Source: Nectonema munidae (Eukaryota; Nematomorpha; Nectonematoida; Nectonematidae). Taken from it: a stretch of DNA of 64,000 nucleotides. The number at the start of each line of letters is the position of its first letter. Positions within the stretch are counted from its first letter, which is position 1. This document shows, in pieces, positions 33,176 through 43,829 of the stretch. A program made the translations under genes and the position numbers. The stretch covers positions 1-64,000 of the forward strand of contig JAUIRK010000148.1 in NCBI GenBank assembly GCA_030549495.1, read 5' to 3'. Below the pieces are notes generated by a model, which was not told the origin of the DNA, searched no databases, and was given only the letters and a program-made list of their open reading frames with translations.

Positions 33176-36100
33176 ATGCAATTCAAAGCAATTATTTCAC
33201 ATTTCGAAAAGTAATTAACAAATTTGAAATCAAATAGAATAAATTTTCCCTCTTTCTATAAATATTTGTATTATTTTTTTAGTAAAATTTCATTAAAAAC
33301 AGAAAATGTTTTTTAATGTAGCAATTTTTTTCGAAGTCACGTTTCGAAAAGTAATTGACAAATTTGAAATAAAATAGAATAAATTTTCCCTCTTTCTATA
33401 TTTATATTATTGTTTTTTCAGGAAATTATCATCAAGCAGAAAATGTTTTTCTTACTGTAACAATCTATTTTCAAAGCAATTATTTCACATTTCGAAAAGT
33501 AATTAACAAATTTGAAATCAAATAGAATAAATTTTCCCTCTTCCTATAAATATTTGTATTTTTTTTTTAGTAAAATTTCATTAAAAACAGAAAATGTTTT
33601 TTAATGTAGCAATCTTTTTCGAATTAATTCTGTCACGTTTCGAAAAGTAATTGACAAATTTGAAATAAAATATAATAAATTTTCCCTCTTCCTATATTTT
33701 TATATTATTGTTTTTTTTCAGAATTATTTTTTCAGGAAATTATCATCAAGCAGAAAATGTAACAATCTATTTTCAAAGCAATTATTTCACATTTCGAAAA
33801 GTAATTAACAAATTTGAAATCAAATAGAATAAATTTTCACTCTTTCTATAAATATTTGTATTATTTTTTTAGTAAAATTTCATTAAAAACAGAAAATGTT
33901 TTTTAATGTAGCAATCTTTTTCGAAGCAATTATGTCACGTTTCGAAAAGTAATTGACAAATTTGAAATAAAATAGAATAAATTTTCCCTCTTTCTATATT
34001 TATATTATTGTTTTTTCAGAATTATTTTTTCAGGAAATTATCATCAAGCAGAAAATGTTTTTCTTACTGTAACAATCTATTTTCAAAGCAATTATTTCAC
34101 ATTTTGAAAAGTAATTAACAAATTTGAAATCAAATAGAATAAATTTTCCCTCTTTCTATAAATATTTGTATTATTTTTTTAGTAAAATTTCACTAAAAAC
34201 AGAAAATGTTTTTTAATGTAGCAATCTTTTTCAAAGTAATTATGTCACGTTTCGAAAAGTAATTGACAAATTTGAAATAAAATAGAATAAATTTTCCCTC
34301 TTTCTATATTTATATTATTGTTTTTTTCAGAATTATTTTTTCAGGAAATTATCATCAAGCAGAAAATGTTTTTCTTACTGTAACAATCTATTTTCAAAGC
34401 AATTATTTCACATTTCGAAAAGTAATTAACAAATTTGAAATCAAATAGAATAAATTTTCCCTCTTTCTATAAATATTTGTATTATTTTTTTAGTAAAATT
34501 TCATTAAAAACAGAAAATGTTTTTTAATGTAGCAATTTTTTTCGAAGTCACGTTTCAAAAATTAATTAACAAATTTGAAATAAAATAGAATAAATTTTCC
34601 TCTTTCTATATTTATATTATTGTTTTTTTCAGAATTATTTTAAAAAATGTTTTTTAATGTAGCAATCTTTTTCGAAGCAATTCTGCCACGTTTCGAAAAG
34701 TAATTGACAAATTTGAAATAAAATATAATAAATTTTCCCTCTTCCTATATTTTTATATATTGTTTTTTTTTCAGAATTATTTTTTCAGGAAATTATCATC
34801 AAGCAGAAAATGTTTTTCTTACTGTAACAATCTATTTTCAAAGCAATTATTTCACATTTCGAAAAGTAATTGATAATTTGAAATCAAATAGAATAAATTT
34901 TCCCATTTTCTATAAATATTTGTATTATTTTTTTTTAAAGACTATTTTTTCTGTAAAATTTCATTAAAAACAGAAAATGTTTTTTAAAGCAATCATTTTC
35001 GAAGCAATTCTGTCACGTATCGAAAAGTAATTGACAAATTTGAAATAAAATAGAATTAATTTTCCCTCTTTCTATATTTATATTATTGTTTTTTTCAGAA
35101 TTATTTTTTCAGGAAATTATCATCAAGCAGAAAATGTTTTTCTTACTGTAACAATCTATTTTCAAAGCAATTATTTCACATTTCGAAAAGTAATTAACAA
35201 ATTTGAAATCAAATAGCCCTCTTTCTATAAATATTTGTATTATTTTTTTAGTAAAATTTCATTAGAAACAGAAAATGTTTTTTAATGTAGCAATCTTTTT
35301 CGAAGCAATTATGTCACGTTTCGAAAAGTAATTGACAAATTTGAAATAAAATAGAATAAATTTTCCCTCTTTCTATATTTATATTATTGTTTTTTTCAGA
35401 ATTATTTTTTCAGGAAATTATCATCAAGCAGAAAATGTTTTTCTTACTGTAACAATCTATTTTCAAAGCAATTATTTCACATTTCGAAAAGTAATTAACA
35501 AATTTGAAATCAAATAGAATAAATTTTCCCTCTTTCTATAAATATTTGTATTATTTTTTTAGTAAAATTTCATTAAAAACAGAAAATGTTTTTTAATGTA
35601 GCAATCTTTTTCGAAGCAATTATGTCACGTTTCGAAAAGTAATTGACAAATTTGAAATAAAATAGAATAAATTTTCCCTCTTTCTATATTTATATTATTG
35701 GTTTTTTCAGAATTATTTTTTCAGGAAATTATCATCAAGCAGAAAATGTTTTTCTTACTGTAACAATCTATTTTCAAAGCAATTATTTACCATTTCGAAA
35801 AGTAATTAACAAATTTGAAATCAAATAGAATAAATTTTCCCTCTTTCTATAAATATTTGTATTATTTTTTTAGTAAAATTTCATTAAAAACAGAAAATGT
35901 TTTTTAATGTAGCAATCTTTTTCGAAGCAATTATGTCACGTTTCGAAAAGTAATTGACAAATTTGAAATAAAATATAATAATTTTTCCCTCTTCCTATTT
36001 TTATATTATTGTTTTTTTTTCAGAATTATTTTTTCAGGAAATTATCATCAAGCAGAAAATGTTTTTCTTACTGTAACAATCTATTTTCAAAGCAATTATT

Positions 36101-37619
36101 TACCATTTCGAAAAGTAATTAACAAATTTGAAATCAAATAGAATAAATTTTCCCTCTTTATATAAACATTTGTATTTTTTTTTCAAGACTATTTTTTCAG
36201 TAAAATTTCATTAAAAACAGAAAATGTTTTTTAATGTAGCAATCTTTTTCGAAGCAATTCTTTCACGTTTCGAAAAGTAATTAACAAATTTGAAATAAAA
36301 TAGAATAAATTTTCCCTCTTTCTATATTTATATTATTGTTTTTTTTTCAGAATTATTTTTTCAGGAAATTATCATCAAGCAGAAAATGTTTTTCTTACTG
36401 TAACAATCTATTTTCAAAGCAATTATTTCACATTTCGAAAAGTAATTGATAATTTGAAATCAAATAGAATAAATTTTCCCATTTTCTATAAATATTTGTA
36501 TTATTTTTTTTTTGAAGACTATTTTTTCTGTAAAATTTCATTAAAAACAGAAAATGTTTTTTAATGTAGCAATCTTTTTCGAAGCAAGTATGTTAAATTT
36601 GGAAAGAAATTGACAAATTTGAAATAAAATACAATAAAATTTTCCCTTTTTCTTTATTTATATTATTGTTTCTTTTCAGAATTATTTTTTTTCAGGAAAT
36701 TATCATCAAACAGAAAATGTTTTTTAAAGCAATCTTTTTTCAAAGTAATCACCAAATTTGAAATCAAATTGAATAAATTTTCCTCTTTCTATATTTATAT
36801 TATTGTTTTTTTGTTACATTTCAAAAAGTAACTGATAAATTTAAAATCAAATAGAATAAATTTTCCCATTTTCTATAAATATCTGTATTATTGTTTTTTT
36901 CAAAACAATTTTTTCAGGTAAATATCATCAAACAGAATACATTTTTTTAATGTAGCAATTTTTTTCAAATCAAGTATGTTAAATTTGGAAAAGTAATTGA
37001 CAAATTTGAAATCAAATACAATAAAATTTTCCCTCTTTCTATATTTATATTATTGTTTTTTTTCAGAATTATTTTTTCAGGAAATTATCATCAAATAGAA
37101 AATGTTTTCTTATTGTAACAATCTTTTTTCAAAGCAATTATGTTCCATTTCAAAAAGTAACTGATAAATTTTCCCATTTTCTATAAATATTTGTATTAGT
37201 TTTTTTCAAAACAATTTTTTCAGGAAAATATCATCAAAAAAACATTTTTTTAATCTAGCAATCTTTTTCAAAGCAAGTATGTTACATTTCGAAAAGTAAT
37301 TGACAAATTTGAAATCAAATACAATAAAATTTTCCCTCTTTCTATATTTATATTATGGTTTTTTTAAGTAAATTATCGTCAAACAGAAAATGTTTTTTAA
37401 AGCAATCTTTTTTCAAAGTAATCACCAAATTTGAAATCAAATTGAATAAATTTTCCTCTTTCTATATTTATATTATTGTTTTTTTGTTACATTTCAAAAA
37501 GTAACAGATAAATGTAAAATCAAATAGAATAATGTTTCCCATTTTCTATAAATATTTGTATTATTGTTTTTTTTCAAATTTTTTTTAGGAAAATAGCATC
37601 AAACAGAAAACATTTTTTT
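33176..37619. repeat. Dimeric satellite array, higher-order unit about 311 bp
   Basis: Two related monomers alternate. One has CAATCTATTTTCAAAGCAAT, then AAGTAATTAACAAATTTGAA and ATAAATATTTGTATTATTTT. The other has AATGTAGCAATCTTTTTCGA, then GTCACGTTTCGAAAAGTAAT, ATTTATATTATTGTTTTTT and AGGAAATTATCATCAAGCAG. Successive CAATCTATTTTC starts fall at 33461, 33763, 34073, 34384, 34828, 35152, 35453, 35764, 36076 and 36404, mostly 301-328 bp apart. Copies right of about 36600 are more diverged, as expected for an array edge. Confidence 0.95.
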
Positions 37620-37620
37620 A

Positions 37621-38038
37621 CCCCTTTTGACCTAGCATTACCATTTGGTAACGCATAAAACCCATTCTTTTTTTGATGATTTAAAAAAGTTTTTTTTATT
37701 TTTTTTATTTTTATGGTGTTTTTTACTGTTTATTTCACTTATTTTTTTTCTTTTTCTGTAATTTTTTATTTTTTAAACTTATTTTTTAGTCAATAAAATA
37801 TCTAGAATTTTGAAATGGCCTCAGAAAAAAAGTATGTGTTTGATTTTTTGAATTTTTCTGTGCAAAAAACTAAAATAAAAAAAAAAGTTTTTTGAAACAA
37901 AAAAAAGAACTTTTAGTATTATATTTAGAACAAAAATATAAAAATAATACTTTCAAGATTTTTTTATTTTAGTTTTTTGCTATCGTTACCATATGGTAAC
38001 GCTAGGCTTTTGTCTAGTCTGATATATTTTTATTTTAG
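37621..38038 (+). mobile_element. piggyBac 5' end, palindromes, first exon and intron
   Basis: The element starts CCCCTTTTGACCTAGCA right after TTTA, where uninterrupted satellite copies have TTAA. Seventeen bases in lies TTACCATTTGGTAA (37638-37651), and an inverted counterpart TTACCATATGGTAA lies at 37986-37999 beside CGCTAGGC. A short first exon ATGGCCTCAGAAAAAAA (37815-37831) is followed by GTATGTG. An acceptor TTATTTTAG ends at 38038. The splice is in phase with the next exon and gives MASEKKFCLNELTDL. The second palindrome is thus inside the proposed intron. Confidence 0.65.
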
Positions 38039-39750
38039 ATTTTGTCTCAACGAGTTGACAGATTTAATTGTCAACGAAGATTTAAATATTAATTCCATTT
38101 ATATTGAACCTCATGAATTTAATCTTGATACTGATGGATTCAGCTGAAGAAGACGACGGAGGCAAAATAGAGAATCTTACAGGGCGGCAACTTAGAGCTT
38201 ACTGCGATGTTTCTGATAAAAATAACATTGGTCCTGAACTAGAACGAGATGAAGGTATTTTTTGTCATGTAGACCAGGTGATTGGACAAAAAGGGATTTC
38301 AATGACGAGGAAATTATACATTTTCCAAATCTGGACATGGAGGAAGTTCAAAGTAATACACCTGTAGATTTTTTCGAAAAGTTTTTAGATGAAGAAGTTT
38401 TAACTTATCTTGTTGAGCAAAGCAACTTTTACTCTGTTTCTAAAAACCTAAATACCTTTGTTGAACTAGATGAACTAAGATGCTTTATTGGGATTTTGAT
38501 AGTTTCGGGATATAACTCTCTTCCAGGCAGACGTTTTTTCTGGGATAATGCTAATGACATGACAAATAATATGATATATGAGTCAATGCGAAGAGATCGA
38601 TTTATTCAAATTATGCAGGCAGTTCATTGTAGCGACAATTCTAAACTTGATAAAAACGATAAGTTCAGCAAAGTTAGACCTTTCGCTAGTATGCTCAAAA
38701 AGAATTTATTTTAAATTTGAAGCCAACTGCTGATTTGTCTTACGATGAAAGTATGATTGAGTATTATGGCCGTCACGGATGCAAACAATTCATTCGTGGA
38801 AAGCCTATTCGATTTGGTTATAAAGTATGGAGTTTAAATCAGGATAGTGGGTATCTGGTTAATTTTGACTTTTATCAAGGCTCAAGCTCCAAAACGGAAT
38901 CTAGTAGAAGCAATGTTGGAAAGTCTGCATCGCCACTCATATTGATGGGTGAAGAGTTTCCTGATAAAATTAGAAATCTTCCTTACCATATTTACTTCGA
39001 CAACTTATTTACAAGTATAAATTTGTTAAATTGTTTGAAAGAAATGGGGTATGAAGGTACCGGAACAATTCGAAGAAATAGGATTCCTAAAAATTGTAAA
39101 TTACTTGATTTTAAAGAAATGAAGAAAAAACAAACAGGGTATTATGAATATAAATGCAATGGTGAAATCATGATTTTGAAATGGATGGATAATTCTGTAG
39201 TTTCAATAGCTTCGACTATTCATGGTGTAAACCCAGTTTCCACTGTTAGTCGATATTCAAAAAGAGATAAAAAAAAGAATACAAGTATTGATTCCAAAGA
39301 TGATTTCAGAATATAATAAAAAATGGGAGGTACGGATCGAATGGATGAAAACGTTGCTTTATACAGAATTGGGATAAGAGGGAAAAAATGGTGGTGGCCA
39401 GTATTTACATGGTTAATTGATGTTAGTACAACAATGCATGGATTTTGATGAGAAAAAACGGCGAAAATATTTCACAACTTAACTTTCGAAGACAAATAGC
39501 TCAAACTTATTTGACATGTTTCAAAAATGCTCACAAAGGAAAAGGAAGATCAAGCGGCTCAAAAACGCAAAGCAGAGTGATAAACGCTATTAGATATGAC
39601 AGAGTTGATCACTTCGTTGTTCAAGTGTCAAATAAAAAACGAAGAAGATGCGCAGGAGAAAAGTGCACTTCATCTGGAAGAACACAGTGCCTGAAATGTG
39701 ATGTTGGTTTGTGCTTAGAATGTTTTGCGTCTTATCACCGAAAATAAAAA
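38039..39750 (+). pseudogene. piggyBac transposase, PGBD3-like
   Basis: This is a cut-and-paste transposase of the DDD type that acts at TTAA. The N-terminus NELTDLIVNEDLN...IYIEP and EEDDGGKIENLTGRQL matches PGBD3-like proteins. DDE_Tnp_1_7 blocks follow: PVDFFEKFLDEEVLTYLVEQ, ELRCFIGILIVSGYNSLPGR, LSYDESMIEYYGRHGCKQFI (first Asp), PYHIYFDNLFTSINLL (second Asp) and MGGTDRMDEN (third Asp). The C-terminus has a cysteine-rich domain, RRCAGEKC...QCLKC...LCLEC, to the stop at 39747. About five frame changes (near 38140, 38265, 38712, 39294 and 39435) show it is dead, but all three acidic residues and the cysteine domain survive, so decay is modest. Confidence 0.92.
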
Positions 39751-39836
39751 TTTTTTCATGTCATTTTTAACATACGAGTACTATAAAAAACTCTATATAT
39801 ACAAAAATAAAATCCATGATATGAACATTATAATTA
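39751..39836. mobile_element. piggyBac 3' flank and junction with satellite
   Basis: After the transposase stop comes AT-rich DNA to a TTAA at 39833-39836, where satellite sequence (AAAGTAATTGACAAATTTGA) resumes. A matching terminal repeat to CCCCTTTTGACC is not visible, so the right end seems lost or altered. Confidence 0.5.
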
Positions 39837-41335
39837 AAGTAATTGACAAATTTGAAATCAAATACAATAAAATTTTCCCTCTTTCTATATTTATATTATT
39901 GTTTTTTTCAGAATTATTTTTTCAGGAAATTATCGAACAGAAAATATTTTCTTACTGTAACAATCTGTTTTCAAAGCAATTATGTTACATTTCAAAAAGT
40001 AATTGATAAATTTAAAATCAAATAGAATACATTTTCCCATTTTCTATAAGTATTTGTATTATTGTTTTTTTTCCAAATAATTTTTTCAGGAAAATATCAT
40101 CAAACAGAAAACATTTTTTTAATGTAGCAATCTTTTTCAAAGCAAGTATGTCAAATTTAGAAAAGTAATTGACAAATTTAAAATCAAATACAATAAAATT
40201 TTCCCTGTTTCTATATTTATATTATTGTTTTTTTTCAGAATTATTTTTTCAGGAAATTATCATCAAACAGAAAATATTTTCTTACTGTAACAATTTTTTT
40301 TCAAAGCAATTATGTTACATTTCAAAAGGTAAGTGAAAATTTAAAATCAAATAGAATAAATTTTCCCATTTTCTATAAATATTTGTATTATTATTTTTTT
40401 TCAAAACAATTTTTTCAAGAAAATATCATCAAACATAAAACATTTTTTTAATGAGCAATTTTTTTCAAAGTAAGTATGTTACATTTCGAAAAGTAATTGA
40501 CAAATTTGAAATCAAATACAATAAGTTTCCCTTTTTCTTTATTTATATTATTGTTTCTTTTCAGAATTATTTTTTTCAGGAAATTATCATCAAACAGAAA
40601 ATGTTTTTTAAAGCAATCTTTTTTGAAAGTAATTACCAAATTTGAAATCAAATTGAATAAATTTTCCTCTTTCTATATTTATATTATTGTTTTTTTGTTA
40701 CATTTCAAAAAATAACTGATAAATTTAAAATCAAATAGAATAAATTTTCCCATTTTCTATAAATATTTGTATTATTGTTTTTTTCAAAACAATTTTTTCA
40801 GGAAAATATCATCAAACAGAATACATTTTTTAATGTAGCAATCTTTTTCAAAGCAAGTATGTTAAATTTGGAAAAGTAATTGACAAATTTGAAATCAAAT
40901 ACAATAAAATTTTCCCTCTTTCTATATTTATATTATTGTTTTTTTTCAGAATTATTTTTTCAGGAAATTATCATCAAATAGAAAATGTTTTCTTACTGTA
41001 ACAATCTGTTTTCAAATCAATTATGTTACATTTCAAAAAGTAACTGATAAATTTAAAATCAAATAGAATAAATTTTCCCATTTTCTATAAATATTTGTAT
41101 TATTGTTTTTTTTCAAATCAATTTTTTTAGGAAAATATCATCAAACAGAAAACATTTTTTTAATGTAGCAATCTTTTTCAAAGCAAGTATGTTAAATTTG
41201 GAAAAATAATTGATAAATTTAAAATCAAATACAATAAAATTTTTCCTCTTTCTATATTTATATTATTGTTTTTTAAGGAAATTATCATCAAACAGAAAAT
41301 GTTTTTTATAACAATCTTTTTTCAAAGTTTTTATT
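39837..41335. repeat. Satellite array, continuation right of the piggyBac element
   Basis: Same satellite as 33176-37619, in the variant type found at that array's right edge (TTTAAAATCAAATAGAATA, AAGCAAGTATGTTAAATTTG). This supports the view that the piggyBac element split one continuous array. Confidence 0.93.
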
Positions 41336-42424
41336 ACTTTTTAGTTATTTGTACATGGAATAGAAACCATCGTAGTATACAGGTTGAAGATGAATCATCG
41401 TAGTATACAGGTTAGAGATGAATCATCGTAGTATACCGGTTGGAGATGAATCATTGTAGTATATAGTTTGGAGATGAATCATCGTAGAATACATGTTGGA
41501 GAAGAATCATCGTAATATACGGGTTGGAGATAACACGCAAGTTGTCTACCCGCGTTCAACCGTACAGGTATATATTATTTAATATCGTGAAAAAATTAAT
41601 AACTTATCTAACATCCTCTCCCCGAATGAGGTATATCAAATCTTACATCTAGCAAAATATGTACTGATAGGTTGGAGATGAATTATTGCGGTATACAGGT
41701 TGGAGATGAACCAATGAATTATCGCGGTATACAGGTTGGAGATGAACCAACGTAGTATACAGGTATAATGTATATAGGTAATAACTTATGTAGCATCGTC
41801 TCCCCGAATGAGGTATATCAAATCTTACATCTAGCAGAATGTGAACAGAAAGTTGAACATTGTCTCCCTAGTTATTTGTACATGGAATAGAAACCATCGT
41901 AATATACAGGTTGAAGATGAATGATTCGTGCAAATTACAAAGTATAGGTAATAACTTTTGTAACATCGTATGAGGTAGCAAAATATGAACAGAAAGTTTG
42001 ATATTTTTTGATTTTTTAAAAAATATTTTTCGATTCTTTGATTACAGAATTTTATTTTGATTATTTGATAAAATATATTATATAGGTTGGAGATGAATTA
42101 TCGCGTTATACAGGTTGGAGATGAACCAACGTAGTATACAGGTATAATGTATATAGGTAATAACTTATGTAGCATCGTCTCCCCGAATGAGGTATATCAA
42201 ATCTTACATCTAGCAGAATGTGAACAGAAAGAGTTGAACATTGTCTCCCTAGTTATTTGTACATGGAATAGAAACCATCGTAGTATACAGGTTGAAGATG
42301 AATCATCGTAGTATACAGGTTGGAGATGAATTATCGTAGTATACAGGTTGGAGATGAATCATTGTAGTATATAGTTTGGAGATGAATCATCGTAGAATAC
42401 AGGTTGGAGAAGAATCATCATAAA
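41336..42424. repeat. Minisatellite segment, inverted copy of 10.06-10.5 kb
   Basis: Units of GTATACAGGTTGGAGATGAA recur about 20 times, mixed with two near-identical larger blocks holding TCGTCTCCCCGAATGAGGTA and ACATCTAGCAGAATGTGAAC (about 41750-41890 and 42110-42260). Read in reverse, the variant order (CTTCTCC unit first, then the AAACTATATACTACAATG variant) matches 10080-10160. Confidence 0.9.
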
Positions 42425-42605
42425 ATATCAGAGGTCTGGCAAGACCGCCGGGGAGACAACTCGCCAAACTTGCCAGCCTTATTATATATTTAAATGTGTA
42501 AATCGTAAAATGCTTAAAAAATATACTTAAAATAAAAATTTTCAAAAAATATTTTACATACATATTGAAAGCCACATTTCAAAAATTCTACCTAAAAGTT
42601 CAAAA
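42425..42605. repeat. Inverted copy of 11.11-11.29 kb
   Basis: ATCAGAGGTCTGGCAAGACC followed by GGGGAGACAACTCGCCAAAC is the reverse complement of the end of the 11.2-kb segment, continuing through CTTATTATATATTTAAATG and GAAAGCCACATTTCAAAAAT. In this copy the minisatellite directly abuts the segment's CTCTGAT end. Confidence 0.85.
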
Positions 42606-43364
42606 AATTTAACTTTGAAATTGCAGTTTTATTGCATAAAAACTATATGATTGGTTGAAATGTTTATGTAATATATAATAATAATAATACTACTAATACT
42701 ACCAATACTACTTTTTGGAAATTTTTACTTGTTTGATTTGAAGAAAGAATTCAACTGTTTTTCAATATTTCTTTTTTATGATATATATATCATTAGAAAG
42801 CTTATCGTTTGCTACATACTCTAGAATAATTAATTTTTGCAAAAGTTTTAAAAAATTTTAATAAATGGACATTACTTCGAAAAATTTTGTCTAAATTTTT
42901 GAAAAAATTACGGACCACCTTTTTGTTTAAGCATAATGTGTCTTTTTAAAAAAAAAATTAAATGAAAATGGTGTCATTGGAAAGGTATACTCTTTGTGGT
43001 TAACATAGGCTAGGTTATACAAATAAATATATTTTTATTTTTCCAAAATCTGCTTTTATGTAAGGTCAGTCAAGTTTTATCTAGTTTCAAAAAATACCAA
43101 TAATAATTAACGTTCTTAATTTATAAAATATTTTTTGAATATTTTATATTCACAAAGGTAAAATATGATTTTTAACATTTTAAAATTTCATAGTTAAAGA
43201 AAACTGTCGAAAATTAATATATATTTTTTACTTTTTATGGGTCAATAGTATAGGTCAGTATAATGTTTTTCTAATAAATTTAAAATTATTTTTGAAGTGA
43301 AAAATGTTGATCGAATGTACAAGATTTGAAGCTATACTCTTTGTGGGTAAAATACGTTAGGTTT
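42606..43364. other. AT-rich left border of the tandem array, with a 350-bp internal repeat
   Basis: The phrase TATACTCTTTGTGG-TAA followed by TAGGTT-TA-AAAT occurs at about 42987 and 43334. This may be two units of an AT-rich repeat into which the GC-rich array was placed or which the array truncated. Confidence 0.5.
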
Positions 43365-43829
43365 TATAAATTTATTAAAAGATGGGCAAGAGGGGAAAAC
43401 ACACAAAAAGATATAAAAAGACACAATAATATGTTCAGGGAAGGAATCCTTCTTGGTATTGCGCATCATCAGGGATCCAGTGAGCGTTCGGATATCTTTG
43501 TGCTTTCGTCTTGGCCCAAGCAGCTATTATTGGGGACTGGAAAGCCTTTGTGAGGCCTTCGTAGCATCAAGGGAGTGGTGGGTGGGAAGTAACGTGAAAA
43601 AGCGAGAGAGAAAAAGAGTAATGGGCCTGTGCGTGGCTGCCTTATATACTTGGTGGAGCAGCGGAAGCCCGGGCTGGCTCGCTATTGGACGGGCAGTTAG
43701 CAGCTTCTCCTGTTAACAAGGGGGCGTAGCCCGTCCTTTTGCCAAGCTTTCTTGACCAATGAGAAGAATCTTCTGCTGTCGTTTTGGCGCCAAGTGGGCA
43801 GTCGATAGGGTCTATCTCCATGGCATTGT
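43365..43829 (-). repeat. 3' end of the array: 243-bp repeat plus poly(A) segment
   Basis: The 243-bp repeat (43587-43829) is followed, in the sense direction, by about 220 bp ending at TTAATAAATTTATA, where array homology stops (43365). Compared with inner junctions, the array lacks the next GCAGCTCCAACACTGGGGG and the following repeat. The edge thus coincides with the poly(A) signal region. Confidence 0.8.

Noticed and set aside
33176-37619. CRISPR-like array
   Set aside because: The repeats are long, A+T-rich, directly adjacent and themselves diverged. This is a eukaryotic satellite without spacers.
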